DNA of 64,000 bases from Mucilaginibacter sp. (GTDB lineage Bacteria > Bacteroidota > Bacteroidia > Sphingobacteriales > Sphingobacteriaceae), in contig JANXTT010000043.1 in assembly GCA_025352225.1 (NCBI GenBank), positions 47,739 to 111,738 on the forward strand, read 5' to 3'. Shown piece by piece: positions 36,829 through 45,548 of the stretch (positions within the stretch are counted from its first letter, which is position 1; each line of letters starts with the position of its first letter). A program made the translations under genes and the position numbers. The notes under the pieces are model-generated. The model saw only the letters and a program-made list of their open reading frames with translations, made no database searches and was not told where the DNA came from.

Positions 36829-37638
36829 ATGGATGATAATATAAATAAACAAACACCCGAAGTAAGGCTTAGAGCTTTTAGAGCAATAGATGAGCCTGAA
36901 ACTTGTGATTTATTTATTGAAGGCCATACCCATGTGTTAACCAGTATTGGTGTAACAAAGGTTACGTCTTCAAAAAATGATTGGAAGTATAACCCTGCTG
37001 CTTTTGTAATGATTGTAGAATCAATGGATGGAAAGAAATTATATGGTGGTGCCAGGGTACACGTTGCAGGCGGATCAGAACCTTTACCAATCGAGCAGGC
37101 TACAGGTGAAATGGACCCTGCAATATTTGACCTAGTATATGGTTTTGCCCAATATGGAACAGGTGAACTATGCGGTTTATGGAATTCAAGAGAAATAGCG
37201 GGGTATGGAATTGGCTGTATATTTTTAATTCGTACAGCTGTTGCTATTTCCTACCAAATTGGCATACAATCGCTTTTTGCATTGTGTGCACCCTATACCA
37301 TACCCCCAGGAGAGGCTGTAGGCATGGAAATAGAAACGAGTATAGGGATTGATGGCACATTTTATTACCCCAAGTTAGATCTTATTGCTACAACCATGAT
37401 ATTAAAAGACGTTCCTACATTAGTTAAGGCATACGAAGAAGATAAAAACGCTATAATAAAAATCCGGGAAAACTTAAATGTAATCCGTGTTGAAGTTTTA
37501 AGAAAAAAGGAAATAAAAATACATTATGCAATTCAGATTCCTCTTTTAAATAAATGGAGCCTTAAAAAAACTATCGCTAACACACGCAAAAATCTTTTTA
37601 AAAATAAAATAAACGAAAATGATTTATATATTTTATAA
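36829..37638 (+). CDS. GNAT/autoinducer-synthase-like acyltransferase, family uncertain
   Basis: A 269-residue soluble protein without signal or span. The pattern R-A-F-R-A-I-D near residue 15, Y-G-G-A-R-V-H near residue 75, P-L-P-I-E near residue 86, and a central block with E-L-C-G-L-W-N-S-R-E-I-A-G-Y-G near residue 117 is reminiscent of N-acyl amino acid synthases and acyl-homoserine-lactone synthases. Those have a GNAT-like fold with the arrangement R-x-x-P followed by E-x-x-x-L. The C-terminal third is Lys-rich and helical. It lies 39 bases before a ThiF-nitroreductase fusion on the same strand. Fold assignment is by resemblance only; substrate and product are unknown. Confidence 0.55.
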   Translation: MDDNINKQTPEVRLRAFRAIDEPETCDLFIEGHTHVLTSIGVTKVTSSKNDWKYNPAAFVMIVESMDGKKLYGGARVHVAGGSEPLPIEQATGEMDPAIFDLVYGFAQYGTGELCGLWNSREIAGYGIGCIFLIRTAVAISYQIGIQSLFALCAPYTIPPGEAVGMEIETSIGIDGTFYYPKLDLIATTMILKDVPTLVKAYEEDKNAIIKIRENLNVIRVEVLRKKEIKIHYAIQIPLLNKWSLKKTIANTRKNLFKNKINENDLYIL

Positions 37639-37677
37639 ATAACTATTTTTCTTATATAAACGTATAAAATATAGCCT

Positions 37678-39987
37678 ATGGAAAATATATCATGTTTAAT
37701 AACAATCTCTAAACAAACACAACTTATATATGTTCCGTTGATTTTAAGATTGAGTAATCCTTCAGACAAAAAAGAATTTAATACCCTAATTAATGATGGT
37801 AAAGTATCTTTCGCTTCTGATGAAATATATAGCCAATTACAGGAGCTCATTAAATGCCATAACCCATCTACAAAAATAAATGAAGACGATTATCAGCTAC
37901 TTATTGATAAACACCTGGCAGGAAAAGATATTGATGAGTATGGAGTTTGGGTTTACTATCCCTGGAATAAAAGGTTAGTACATTTGCTTGATAAAGATGA
38001 ATTTGTTGAAGTTCGTACAAATAGAAATCAATATAAAATAACAAAAACCGAACAGCAGATATTAAGTAAAAAAAGGATTGGTATTATCGGACTTTCGGTG
38101 GGGCAATCTATAGCCCTAACGCTTGCTATGGAAAGAGGATTTGGAGAGTTACGGCTGGCAGATTTTGATATACTCGAATTAAGTAATCTCAATAGAATCA
38201 GAACCGGACTTCATAATATGGGCATTCCCAAAGTTGTTATAGCAGCCAGGGAAATAGCCGAAATAGATCCTTTTTTAAAAGTAAGTTGTTTTTTTGAAGG
38301 CCTAACTGCTTCTAATATGGAAGCTTTTTTTACCGGAAACGGCAAGCTTGATCTGTTAGTTGATGAATGTGATGGTTTAGACATCAAAATAATATCCAGA
38401 TATAAAGCCCGGGAACTAAATATACCCGTCATAATGGATACAAGTGATAGGGGAATGCTCGATGTGGAGCGCTTCGACCTCGAACCTCAGCGGCCAATAT
38501 TGCATGGGGCGGTAGAAAACGTAAATCCACAAACCATAAAAGAGTTAACAAATGAGGAAAAAATACCTATTATTTTACAAATGCTTGGTATTGAAAATAT
38601 TTCCTTAAGAGCTAAAGCCTCGATGGTTGAAGTAGAACAATCCATAAACACCTGGCCCCAGCTTGCCAGTTCGGTAGCTTTAGGAGGTGCAGTTGGTGCA
38701 GACGTTTGTCGTCGCATACTACTTGATCAATTTCGTGGATCAGGGAGATATTATATTGATCTGGAAGAACTTGTATCTACAAAGGAATCCAATACTCAGC
38801 AAACATTCAATTATAAAAACCCATTTATTCCTTTGTCCGATCCTGAGATGAGAAGTTTTGTAAATTTATCAACAGATGTAAAAGAAGGAGAAATTATAAT
38901 TCCTGATAAAGAAACCATTAAGAACCTTGTCAATGCAGCATGCTCCGCGCCATCAACAGGAAATGATCAACCTTGGAAGTGGCTATATAAAGAAGGTACT
39001 TTGCATTTGTTTCATGATGAATATCGTTCGTTCTCTTTTGGTGATTTTCAAAAAATGGCTTCATTTATTAGCTTTGGCGCTGCTTACGAAAACTTATATA
39101 TCAATGCACTAGAAGTAGGCATTGAACCGATTCTTGATTTTTTACCTAATATATTAAACGAAAAACTTGTGGCATCTATTAGGTTTAAAAATATAGGGAA
39201 TAACAAAGATGCAGTTTTTTTGAAACAATTAAATCAAGCAATATTTAAACGGCATACCAACAGAAACGCGGCACCTAAAGTTACACTTCCTTTAAGTACC
39301 TTTGAGCAATTATCCGGATTTGCAGAATCAATTAAGGGGGCAAAAGTACAATGGTTTACAAAAAAAGAAGACCTGAATATTCTTGCAGAAATTATAGGTG
39401 CCTGCGATCGTACAAGGCTTTTAAATCCGGCAGGGCATTATGATTTTGTTCAACGAGAAATGCGGTGGACAAAAGAGGATGCAGATAATAAAAAAGATGG
39501 CATCGATATCAGAACATTAGGATTAAGTAATTCACAATTGGCCGCGCTTAATGTTATAAAGGATGAAAAGGTAGTAAGTACTTTGAAAGGGCTTAACGGA
39601 GGGTTTGCTTTTGACACACTAGCTAAACGAACCATTACGAATGCCTCAGCAATTTGTATGATTACTTTACCTAAGTATAATTTAAAAAACTTTTTTGACG
39701 GTGGGCGATCTATAGAACGATTTTGGCTGGCAGCAACTTATCTAAATATTGCTGTTCATCCATTAATTTCACCCTTTTATCTTTTTCCGAGGATAACTCA
39801 TAGTAACGGAGATGGTTTAGATTTAAACAGTATTAAGGAATTAACTAGCCTAAGAGAGAAATTTATAAACCTTACTAAGCTTGATGATAATCAGGCTGAG
39901 ATATTTTTAACAAAAGTTGCTATAGCTCCAGAGCCTGTAGTAAGAACACAAAGACTACCACTTGAAACAGTATTAGTGATGGATTAA
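37678..39987 (+). CDS. Rv1355c/MoeY-type fusion: ThiF/E1-like adenylation domain plus nitroreductase domain
   Basis: A 769-residue protein. An N-terminal region (about 1-120) of unknown fold leads to a ThiF/MoeB-like domain (about 125-370): dinucleotide loop G-I-I-G-L-S-V-G near 135, D-F-D-I-L-E near 163, N-L-N-R near 171, and V-D-E-C-D near 225. The two C-x-x-C zinc pairs of MoeB are not visible. A nitroreductase-like flavin domain follows (about 410-760), with A-P-S-T-G-N-D-Q-P-W, and ends in the P-L-I-S-P-F-Y-L-F region. E1-like domains adenylate a carboxylate and nitroreductases oxidise or reduce with FMN, so the fusion may tailor a peptide or acyl substrate. It shares a strand with the GNAT-like gene upstream and the DISM kinase 60 bases downstream. 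Actual chemistry unknown. Confidence 0.82.
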   Translation: MENISCLITISKQTQLIYVPLILRLSNPSDKKEFNTLINDGKVSFASDEIYSQLQELIKCHNPSTKINEDDYQLLIDKHLAGKDIDEYGVWVYYPWNKRLVHLLDKDEFVEVRTNRNQYKITKTEQQILSKKRIGIIGLSVGQSIALTLAMERGFGELRLADFDILELSNLNRIRTGLHNMGIPKVVIAAREIAEIDPFLKVSCFFEGLTASNMEAFFTGNGKLDLLVDECDGLDIKIISRYKARELNIPVIMDTSDRGMLDVERFDLEPQRPILHGAVENVNPQTIKELTNEEKIPIILQMLGIENISLRAKASMVEVEQSINTWPQLASSVALGGAVGADVCRRILLDQFRGSGRYYIDLEELVSTKESNTQQTFNYKNPFIPLSDPEMRSFVNLSTDVKEGEIIIPDKETIKNLVNAACSAPSTGNDQPWKWLYKEGTLHLFHDEYRSFSFGDFQKMASFISFGAAYENLYINALEVGIEPILDFLPNILNEKLVASIRFKNIGNNKDAVFLKQLNQAIFKRHTNRNAAPKVTLPLSTFEQLSGFAESIKGAKVQWFTKKEDLNILAEIIGACDRTRLLNPAGHYDFVQREMRWTKEDADNKKDGIDIRTLGLSNSQLAALNVIKDEKVVSTLKGLNGGFAFDTLAKRTITNASAICMITLPKYNLKNFFDGGRSIERFWLAATYLNIAVHPLISPFYLFPRITHSNGDGLDLNSIKELTSLREKFINLTKLDDNQAEIFLTKVAIAPEPVVRTQRLPLETVLVMD

Positions 39988-40047
39988 GCTTAATTACTAT
40001 TAACAATTATTTATATATATCTTTTATTTTCAATATTCAATCAAAAA

Positions 40048-42198
40048 ATGAAAAAAATTTACTTCTTATTCATGGTGGTGCATTTTTTTTTATTAGTAAA
40101 AACATATTCACAAACTCCAATAGTTTTTAAGGGAGACAATATTATTATTGGCGACCATGTTTCCATCTTGGAAGCACCAGATAATAAGTTAAGTTTTCAA
40201 GAAGCAAGTGTTTCTTCTGGATATAAACTATCAAAAAGCCAGGTACCTAATTTAAATTTAAGCAAGTCTGATTTTTGGCTTAAATTTCTTGTGAAAAATG
40301 AAAGCTCAGAAAAGCATCTTTTATTAACAGTTGAATATCCAACCCTTGATGCATGTGAGTTCTTTTATTTTTTTAATAATAAATTACTTATCCAAAAGTC
40401 TAACGACGCCCAGAATTTTTACAACAGAAAATATAAACACCAAAACTTTGTTTTTGATATATATATTGAAAAAAACGCCACTGAAACCTTCTACCTAAAA
40501 GTAAACAGTAGCGAACAAATGGTTTTGCCTATTATTATTGGGACCCCTCAAAAAATTGTGGAGTCGATGCTTACCCATGATTTGGTATGGGGTATTTTAA
40601 TTGGATTAATAATAGTAATGATTCTTTATAATTTGTTTGTTTATATTTCTACAAGAGATGATAGTTATCTTTATTATGTGGTGTATACAGCATTTATTGG
40701 TTTAACTCAGGCCTCATTATCGGGTTACACTTATCATTATATTTTCTATAATTCTCCCGTTTTATTTAACAAAGCGTTAATTGTATTTCCAGGGCTGGCC
40801 GGTATTTTTGCCGTATTATTTGTAAGCTCTTTTTTGCATACTAAAGAGAGGACGCCAAAATTACATAAATTTTTCCCGGTAATAATTGTCTTATATGCTT
40901 CAGCTATTATACTAAGAATATTAGGATTTAATCATGCCAGTTATAGAATGATTGATATTTCTGCGCTTTCCATTACTATAATAATTTTTTCAGTTGCTAT
41001 AATTATTTCATTTCAAGGATATAGGCCGGCTAAACTTTTTTTAATAGCATGGTCCATATTTCTGGCGGGGCTTATATTGTTTGTACTACGTAATTTGGGA
41101 ATACTACCTTATAATATGTATACTAATTACACAATGCAGGCAGGTACAGCTTTTGAAGTTACGCTACTATCTCTGGCACTTGCTGATAAAATAAATATCT
41201 TTAAATCAGAGAAGGAAGCATCTCAGGAGGAAACAATGAATGCTTTAAAAGAAAATGAAAGAATCATTCGCGAACAAAATGTTATATTGGAATTAAAGGT
41301 AAATGAACGGACATTTGAACTAAGTGAATCAAACCATGAACTGAATACTACCCTAGAAGAACTAAAGCAAGCTCAAACACAACTTGTTGAATCAGAAAAA
41401 ATGGCTTCCTTAGGTCAGTTAACCGCGGGTATAGCCCATGAAATAAATAATCCAATTAATTTTGTTACCTCAAACATTAATCCGTTGAAACGTGATATTG
41501 AAATGTTGCTGAATGCGATTACTGTAATTGAAAATGTAGGTATATCTGATGATTCGGCCACTGATAAACAAATAAAGATAAACGAGTACAAAGAAGAGCT
41601 TGATTTTGATTATTTAAAAATTGAAATTAACCATCTTTTAAAAGGGATTGATGAAGGTGCAAGCAGAACCGCAGAAATTGTAAAAGGCTTGCGTGTGTTT
41701 TCGCGCCTTGATGAGGACGGCCTTAAACGAACCGATATTAATGAAGGCCTGGAATCAACCCTGATTATTGCAAATAATCTTTTAACCAATAAAATAAAAG
41801 TAATTAAAGAATACGGCGATTTGCCCCAGATAGAATGTTATGCTGGGAAACTAAATCAAGTATTTTTAAATATTCTTTCAAATGGTATCTATGCTGTTCA
41901 AAAAAAGTTTGGAGAAGCTGCAGGAGGCAAAATAACTATAATAACGTCACACGATGAGGAAAATATTTTTATTACAATAAAAGATAACGGAACAGGTATG
42001 GATGCACATACGCAAAAGAAAGTGTTTGAGCCTTTTTTTACTACAAAAGAGGTTGGTGAGGGTACTGGTTTAGGGATGTCTATTGTTTATAATACAATTA
42101 AAAAACATGACGGACAAATAACTGTCAAAAGCATTCTCGGTGAAGGGACAGAATTTATTTTACAAATCCCTATAATATTCAATGTAAAGGCAACTTAA
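40048..42198 (+). CDS. 7TMR-DISM sensor histidine kinase
   Basis: A 716-residue kinase with the same plan as the one at 21191: signal peptide (1-22, ending Y-S-Q), DISM extracellular domain about 30-165, seven spans about 180-385, coiled coil about 385-450. His464 lies in A-G-I-A-H-E-I-N-N-P, with ATPase boxes D-N-G-T-G-M and G-E-G-T-G-L-G-M-S. It lies 60 bases after the ThiF-nitroreductase gene and 88 before a receiver-kinase, so a phosphorelay with the three following regulators is likely. The ligand may be related to the upstream enzymes, which is inference. Confidence 0.93.
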   Translation: MKKIYFLFMVVHFFLLVKTYSQTPIVFKGDNIIIGDHVSILEAPDNKLSFQEASVSSGYKLSKSQVPNLNLSKSDFWLKFLVKNESSEKHLLLTVEYPTLDACEFFYFFNNKLLIQKSNDAQNFYNRKYKHQNFVFDIYIEKNATETFYLKVNSSEQMVLPIIIGTPQKIVESMLTHDLVWGILIGLIIVMILYNLFVYISTRDDSYLYYVVYTAFIGLTQASLSGYTYHYIFYNSPVLFNKALIVFPGLAGIFAVLFVSSFLHTKERTPKLHKFFPVIIVLYASAIILRILGFNHASYRMIDISALSITIIIFSVAIIISFQGYRPAKLFLIAWSIFLAGLILFVLRNLGILPYNMYTNYTMQAGTAFEVTLLSLALADKINIFKSEKEASQEETMNALKENERIIREQNVILELKVNERTFELSESNHELNTTLEELKQAQTQLVESEKMASLGQLTAGIAHEINNPINFVTSNINPLKRDIEMLLNAITVIENVGISDDSATDKQIKINEYKEELDFDYLKIEINHLLKGIDEGASRTAEIVKGLRVFSRLDEDGLKRTDINEGLESTLIIANNLLTNKIKVIKEYGDLPQIECYAGKLNQVFLNILSNGIYAVQKKFGEAAGGKITIITSHDEENIFITIKDNGTGMDAHTQKKVFEPFFTTKEVGEGTGLGMSIVYNTIKKHDGQITVKSILGEGTEFILQIPIIFNVKAT

Positions 42199-42286
42199 CA
42201 CAGATAAAAGTGGTATAAAAGATTTTGTGATATTTATTAACGCATATTTCTTATTAAAAGTATTAATTTTAGATTATTAACTGAAA

Positions 42287-43372
42287 ATGTCGGAAAAAAT
42301 AAAAATATTATATGTTGATGATGAACCTGATAACCTTGTAGGATTTAAGGCATCTTTAAGGCTTGATTATCATATATTTACCGCAGTAAATATACCAGAA
42401 GCCCTGGGCTTTCTTAATAATCATCCCGATATAAAAATGGTTTTCTGCGATCAGCGCATGCCTGGTAAAACAGGGGTGGAGTTTTTTGAAGAAATTAGAA
42501 GAAGCCATCCGCTCCCAGTACGTATTTTATTGACCGGTTATACTGATGTTGAATCAATAATTGATGGTATTAATAAGGGAAACATATTTAGATATGTAAA
42601 AAAGCCCTGGACAGAGGGTGACGTTATTTCAGCTATAGAAGAAGCCAATAAATTCTACATGGCTAATTCAATGCTTTTAATTAAAAACGATGAATTACAG
42701 AAAGCTTATAACGAACTAAATAAATTTGCATATAGTGTTAGTCATGATATTAGAGGACCTTTATCTGGAATTTTAGGTGCTATTAATATAGCAAGTGATA
42801 TTGATGACGTTGATGAGATGAAAAAGATGTTGTTTTTGATGGAAAAATCATTGAAAAAACTAGATACTTATATTATTAGTATGCATGATTATTATAGTTT
42901 ACAACGTGGAGAGTTAAAAATAACAGAAATTGATTTTAATAAAATTATTGATGAACTTAAACCTTTATACTCAGTAAATTCAAAAACAAATAATGTAAAG
43001 TTTAATATTAATGTTAACCAAGAACAAATTTTCAGGGGTGATGAGGTGCCTTTGAAGCTTATTTTAAATAATCTTTTATCAAATGCATTTAAATATCAGG
43101 ATAAAAGCAATCCCAACAAATCTGTTGATATGAGTATTGAAGTTCAAAAAAATTTAGCGACAATTAATATTAAAGATACGGGTATTGGGATTTTAGGGAG
43201 TCATATTGGGGATATATTTAATCTTTTTTATCGTGCAAATTCACAGGAAGTAGGATCTGGGTTTGGACTATATAATGTAAAAAGTGCTTTGATGAAATTG
43301 AACGGGCAAATAGAGGTAAACTCTGTTATGCACCAGGGTACAACATTTAAGGTAACTATTCCTTCTATCTAA
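42287..43372 (+). CDS. Receiver-histidine kinase hybrid (REC at N-terminus)
   Basis: A 361-residue cytoplasmic protein. The receiver (about 4-120) has Asp55 in C-D-Q-R-M-P-G-K-T-G and K-K-P-W. HisKA follows with His153 in S-V-S-H-D-I-R-G-P, then an HATPase domain (about 250-360) with D-T-G-I-G-I and G-S-G-F-G-L. The receiver-first order suggests that phosphorylation of the receiver gates the kinase, as in relay branch points. It is followed seven bases later by a second receiver, its likely target. Confidence 0.92.
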   Translation: MSEKIKILYVDDEPDNLVGFKASLRLDYHIFTAVNIPEALGFLNNHPDIKMVFCDQRMPGKTGVEFFEEIRRSHPLPVRILLTGYTDVESIIDGINKGNIFRYVKKPWTEGDVISAIEEANKFYMANSMLLIKNDELQKAYNELNKFAYSVSHDIRGPLSGILGAINIASDIDDVDEMKKMLFLMEKSLKKLDTYIISMHDYYSLQRGELKITEIDFNKIIDELKPLYSVNSKTNNVKFNINVNQEQIFRGDEVPLKLILNNLLSNAFKYQDKSNPNKSVDMSIEVQKNLATINIKDTGIGILGSHIGDIFNLFYRANSQEVGSGFGLYNVKSALMKLNGQIEVNSVMHQGTTFKVTIPSI

Positions 43373-43378
43373 TTAGAC

Positions 43379-43777
43379 ATGGAATTATCTTTTATGATTA
43401 TTGACGAAAGTGAACTTGATTGTTTTATTGCGCGTAAAATAATAGAAAATACCGATAAAAGTTTAAAGGTAATAACTTTTCACAACGCAAAAATTGCGCT
43501 GACAACAATTTCGGAAACCCCTGTTGATAACCATTTAGCGAGGAGTATAATTTTACTCGATTTACAAATGCCTATAATGGATGGGTTTAAATTTGTTGAA
43601 GAGTTTGAAAAATTACCATCTACAATTAAAAACAACTATATCATTATAATACTCTCAGCTACAATGAATGCTAATGATATTTCTCGGGTACTTGCATACA
43701 GCAGCGTAAATAGTATATTGGATAAACCTTTAACAAGAGAAAAGGTTTACGATATGCTTATGTTGGTTAACTTGTAA
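43379..43777 (+). CDS. Receiver-only response regulator
   Basis: A 132-residue single receiver: acidic pair in I-I-D-E-S at residues 9-10, phosphoacceptor Asp61 in L-L-D-L-Q-M-P-I-M-D-G, Ser in L-S-A-T, and Lys in L-D-K-P-L. It belongs to the same transcription unit as the receiver-kinase seven bases upstream and is its probable phosphate acceptor. No output domain is attached. Confidence 0.9.
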   Translation: MELSFMIIDESELDCFIARKIIENTDKSLKVITFHNAKIALTTISETPVDNHLARSIILLDLQMPIMDGFKFVEEFEKLPSTIKNNYIIIILSATMNANDISRVLAYSSVNSILDKPLTREKVYDMLMLVNL

Positions 43778-43802
43778 TTTATAATTGATACTTAATGAAC
43801 CA

Positions 43803-44267
43803 TTACGAAAGTAGCTTTTGTCGTAACAGAAACTCTAATTGGTCGTTAGAACCGGCAAGTTTTTCATTCATATCCTTCAATTTAACTTTTTCAAGATATT
43901 TTTCATAGGCCCTGTTTATTGTAAGGTCCAGCTCTTCTTCGTTCCATGGTTTGGCCAAATAGTGAAATATTTTGCCTTTATTAACCGCATCTACAACGGC
44001 ACCCATGTCAGCGTATCCTGTTAAAAGTATACGCATAGGGTCAGGAAATGCCTCTAATACTTTTTCCAAAAATTCAACCCCCGTCATTTCTGGCATACGC
44101 TGATCGGTAATAATAATTTGAACAGGTTTGGTTGCTAAAATTTTCAAGGCTTCTTCTCCACTAAGGGCAGTAATTACCTGATATTTTATTCGGAAAGTAG
44201 CTTTGAATGAAAATAAATTATTTTCTTCATCGTCAACATACAATATTGTAATTTTATCTGCTGGCAT
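43803..44267 (-). CDS. Receiver-only response regulator (RpfG-like receiver), opposite strand
   Basis: A 154-residue protein with a receiver at residues 7-124: acidic pair in V-D-D-E-E, Asp55 in T-D-Q-R-M-P-E-M-T-G, Thr in L-T-G-Y, and Lys in A-K-P-W. A coiled-coil tail (about 124-152) takes the place of an output domain. It converges on the preceding receiver gene with a 25-base gap. Its sequence pattern matches the receiver at 23479, suggesting paralogy. The cognate kinase could be the DISM kinase at 40048. Confidence 0.9.
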   Translation of the reverse strand: MPADKITILYVDDEENNLFSFKATFRIKYQVITALSGEEALKILATKPVQIIITDQRMPEMTGVEFLEKVLEAFPDPMRILLTGYADMGAVVDAVNKGKIFHYLAKPWNEEELDLTINRAYEKYLEKVKLKDMNEKLAGSNDQLEFLLRQKLLS

Positions 44268-44290
44268 GTTAATGTAGTTTAATACACCGT

Positions 44291-44306
44291 ATTTACATAT
44301 GTAAAT
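44291..44306. promoter_or_regulatory. 16-base perfect palindrome, possible operator
   Basis: ATTTACATATGTAAAT is a perfect inverted repeat between the divergent receiver gene (start 44267) and the methionine sulfoxide reductase gene (start 44390). Its position suits a dimeric regulator, but AT-rich palindromes also arise by chance. Confidence 0.3.
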
Positions 44307-44389
44307 ATAATAATTCTATTTTACTAAATAAAATGCTTTGCAATACACAAGTACTTCACTAAATTCTGTTTTTGTATTTTTGCATTACT

Positions 44390-44872
44390 ATGGCCGACGA
44401 TTTAATTATAATTCAAACTGCCAGCAAAGCAGCGCAATATCAATCCCTTATTCCGCAAATTGAGGCGTTGCTGGAAGGCGAGGATGACCTTATAGCCAAC
44501 ATTGCCAATGTATGCGCGGCTTTAAAACAACAGTTCAATTGGTTTTGGGTAGGTTTTTATTTGGTTAAGAATGGCGAATTGGTATTGGGTCCATTCCAGG
44601 GGCCAGTAGCCTGTACACGAATTGCAAAAGGAAAGGGTGTTTGCGGCGCAGCCTGGCAAAAAGCCGAAATATTAATTGTACCGGATGTGGAGTTGTTCCC
44701 CGGCCATATCGCATGCAGTGCATTATCGCGGTCAGAAATCGTTGTGCCTATGTTTCATAATAACGAGGTAGTGGCTATATTGGATGTTGACAGTGAATTA
44801 TTGAATCATTTTGATGAACTTGATGCTGATTATCTGAAAAAGATTATAAAATTGATTAACTACAATGTCTAA
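44390..44872 (+). CDS. msrC: Free methionine-(R)-sulfoxide reductase (GAF-domain)
   Basis: A 160-residue single-GAF-domain protein from ATG 44390; an in-frame TTG at 44372 only adds six residues. The three active-site cysteines of the fRMsr family are present in V-A-C-T-R, G-V-C-G-A-A and H-I-A-C-S-A, and W-V-G-F-Y-L is the usual strand. The enzyme reduces free methionine-R-sulfoxide and defends against oxidation. A TATTTTTG box (44375-44382) lies only 7 bases before the ATG, suggesting a very short leader. The stop overlaps the next gene by eight bases. Confidence 0.88.
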   Translation: MADDLIIIQTASKAAQYQSLIPQIEALLEGEDDLIANIANVCAALKQQFNWFWVGFYLVKNGELVLGPFQGPVACTRIAKGKGVCGAAWQKAEILIVPDVELFPGHIACSALSRSEIVVPMFHNNEVVAILDVDSELLNHFDELDADYLKKIIKLINYNV

Positions 44873-45509
44873 AATATTTTTGATATCAGGTATGGGTGCC
44901 GATGAGCGGTTGTTTAAAAACTTAAGCCTTCCTGATTTTGACCTTGTCGCTATTTATTGGATAGAACCAGAGCGAAATGATACATTAGCTACCTATGCAA
45001 CCAAACTAATAAAACATTTTAGTATTGTTCCACAATCAAGTTTGATTGGCGTTTCTTTAGGTGGAATGATTTCGGTGGAGATAGCTAAACAGGTGCAACT
45101 TAAACACGTTTTTATTATTTCAACTATAAAATCAATTGAGGAAGCACCTGTATTTTATAAATTTTTCCGTGCTTTTCCTGTTTATAAATTCCTATCAGGT
45201 AAATTGATAATATACTTAGGCTTTTTGATCAAACCGTTTATGGGGCAAATAGCTGGTAAAGAAGGGGATTTGTTTTACAGAATGCTCAAGAATACCTCCC
45301 CAAGCTTTTTATTATGGTCAATGCACGCAGCTTTGTATTGGGATAATGTAATTGTACTTACCAACATTGTTCATTTTATTGGTGACGCAGATCTGGTTTT
45401 TTCCTATAAGAGAATTAAGGATGCCATTGTTATACCTAATGGCACCCATGTGATGGTTTTTACTCATGGGGACGAGATAAGTAAATTAATAAAAGAGAAA
45501 CTAAATTAA
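44865..45509 (+). CDS. Small alpha/beta hydrolase
   Basis: A 214-residue cytoplasmic protein. The start I-S-G-M-G-A-D-E-R is followed by the nucleophile elbow G-V-S-L-G-G (Ser near residue 67). A candidate acid lies in I-G-D-A-D and the His in N-G-T-H-V-M-V near residue 190. It is shorter than typical esterases. The substrate is unknown. It starts within the last eight bases of the methionine sulfoxide reductase gene, so translation is coupled. Confidence 0.82.
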   Translation: MSKIFLISGMGADERLFKNLSLPDFDLVAIYWIEPERNDTLATYATKLIKHFSIVPQSSLIGVSLGGMISVEIAKQVQLKHVFIISTIKSIEEAPVFYKFFRAFPVYKFLSGKLIIYLGFLIKPFMGQIAGKEGDLFYRMLKNTSPSFLLWSMHAALYWDNVIVLTNIVHFIGDADLVFSYKRIKDAIVIPNGTHVMVFTHGDEISKLIKEKLN

Positions 45510-45548
45510 AGCCTTTTTGTGAATGAAATAATCTCCAGTTACCGAAAA

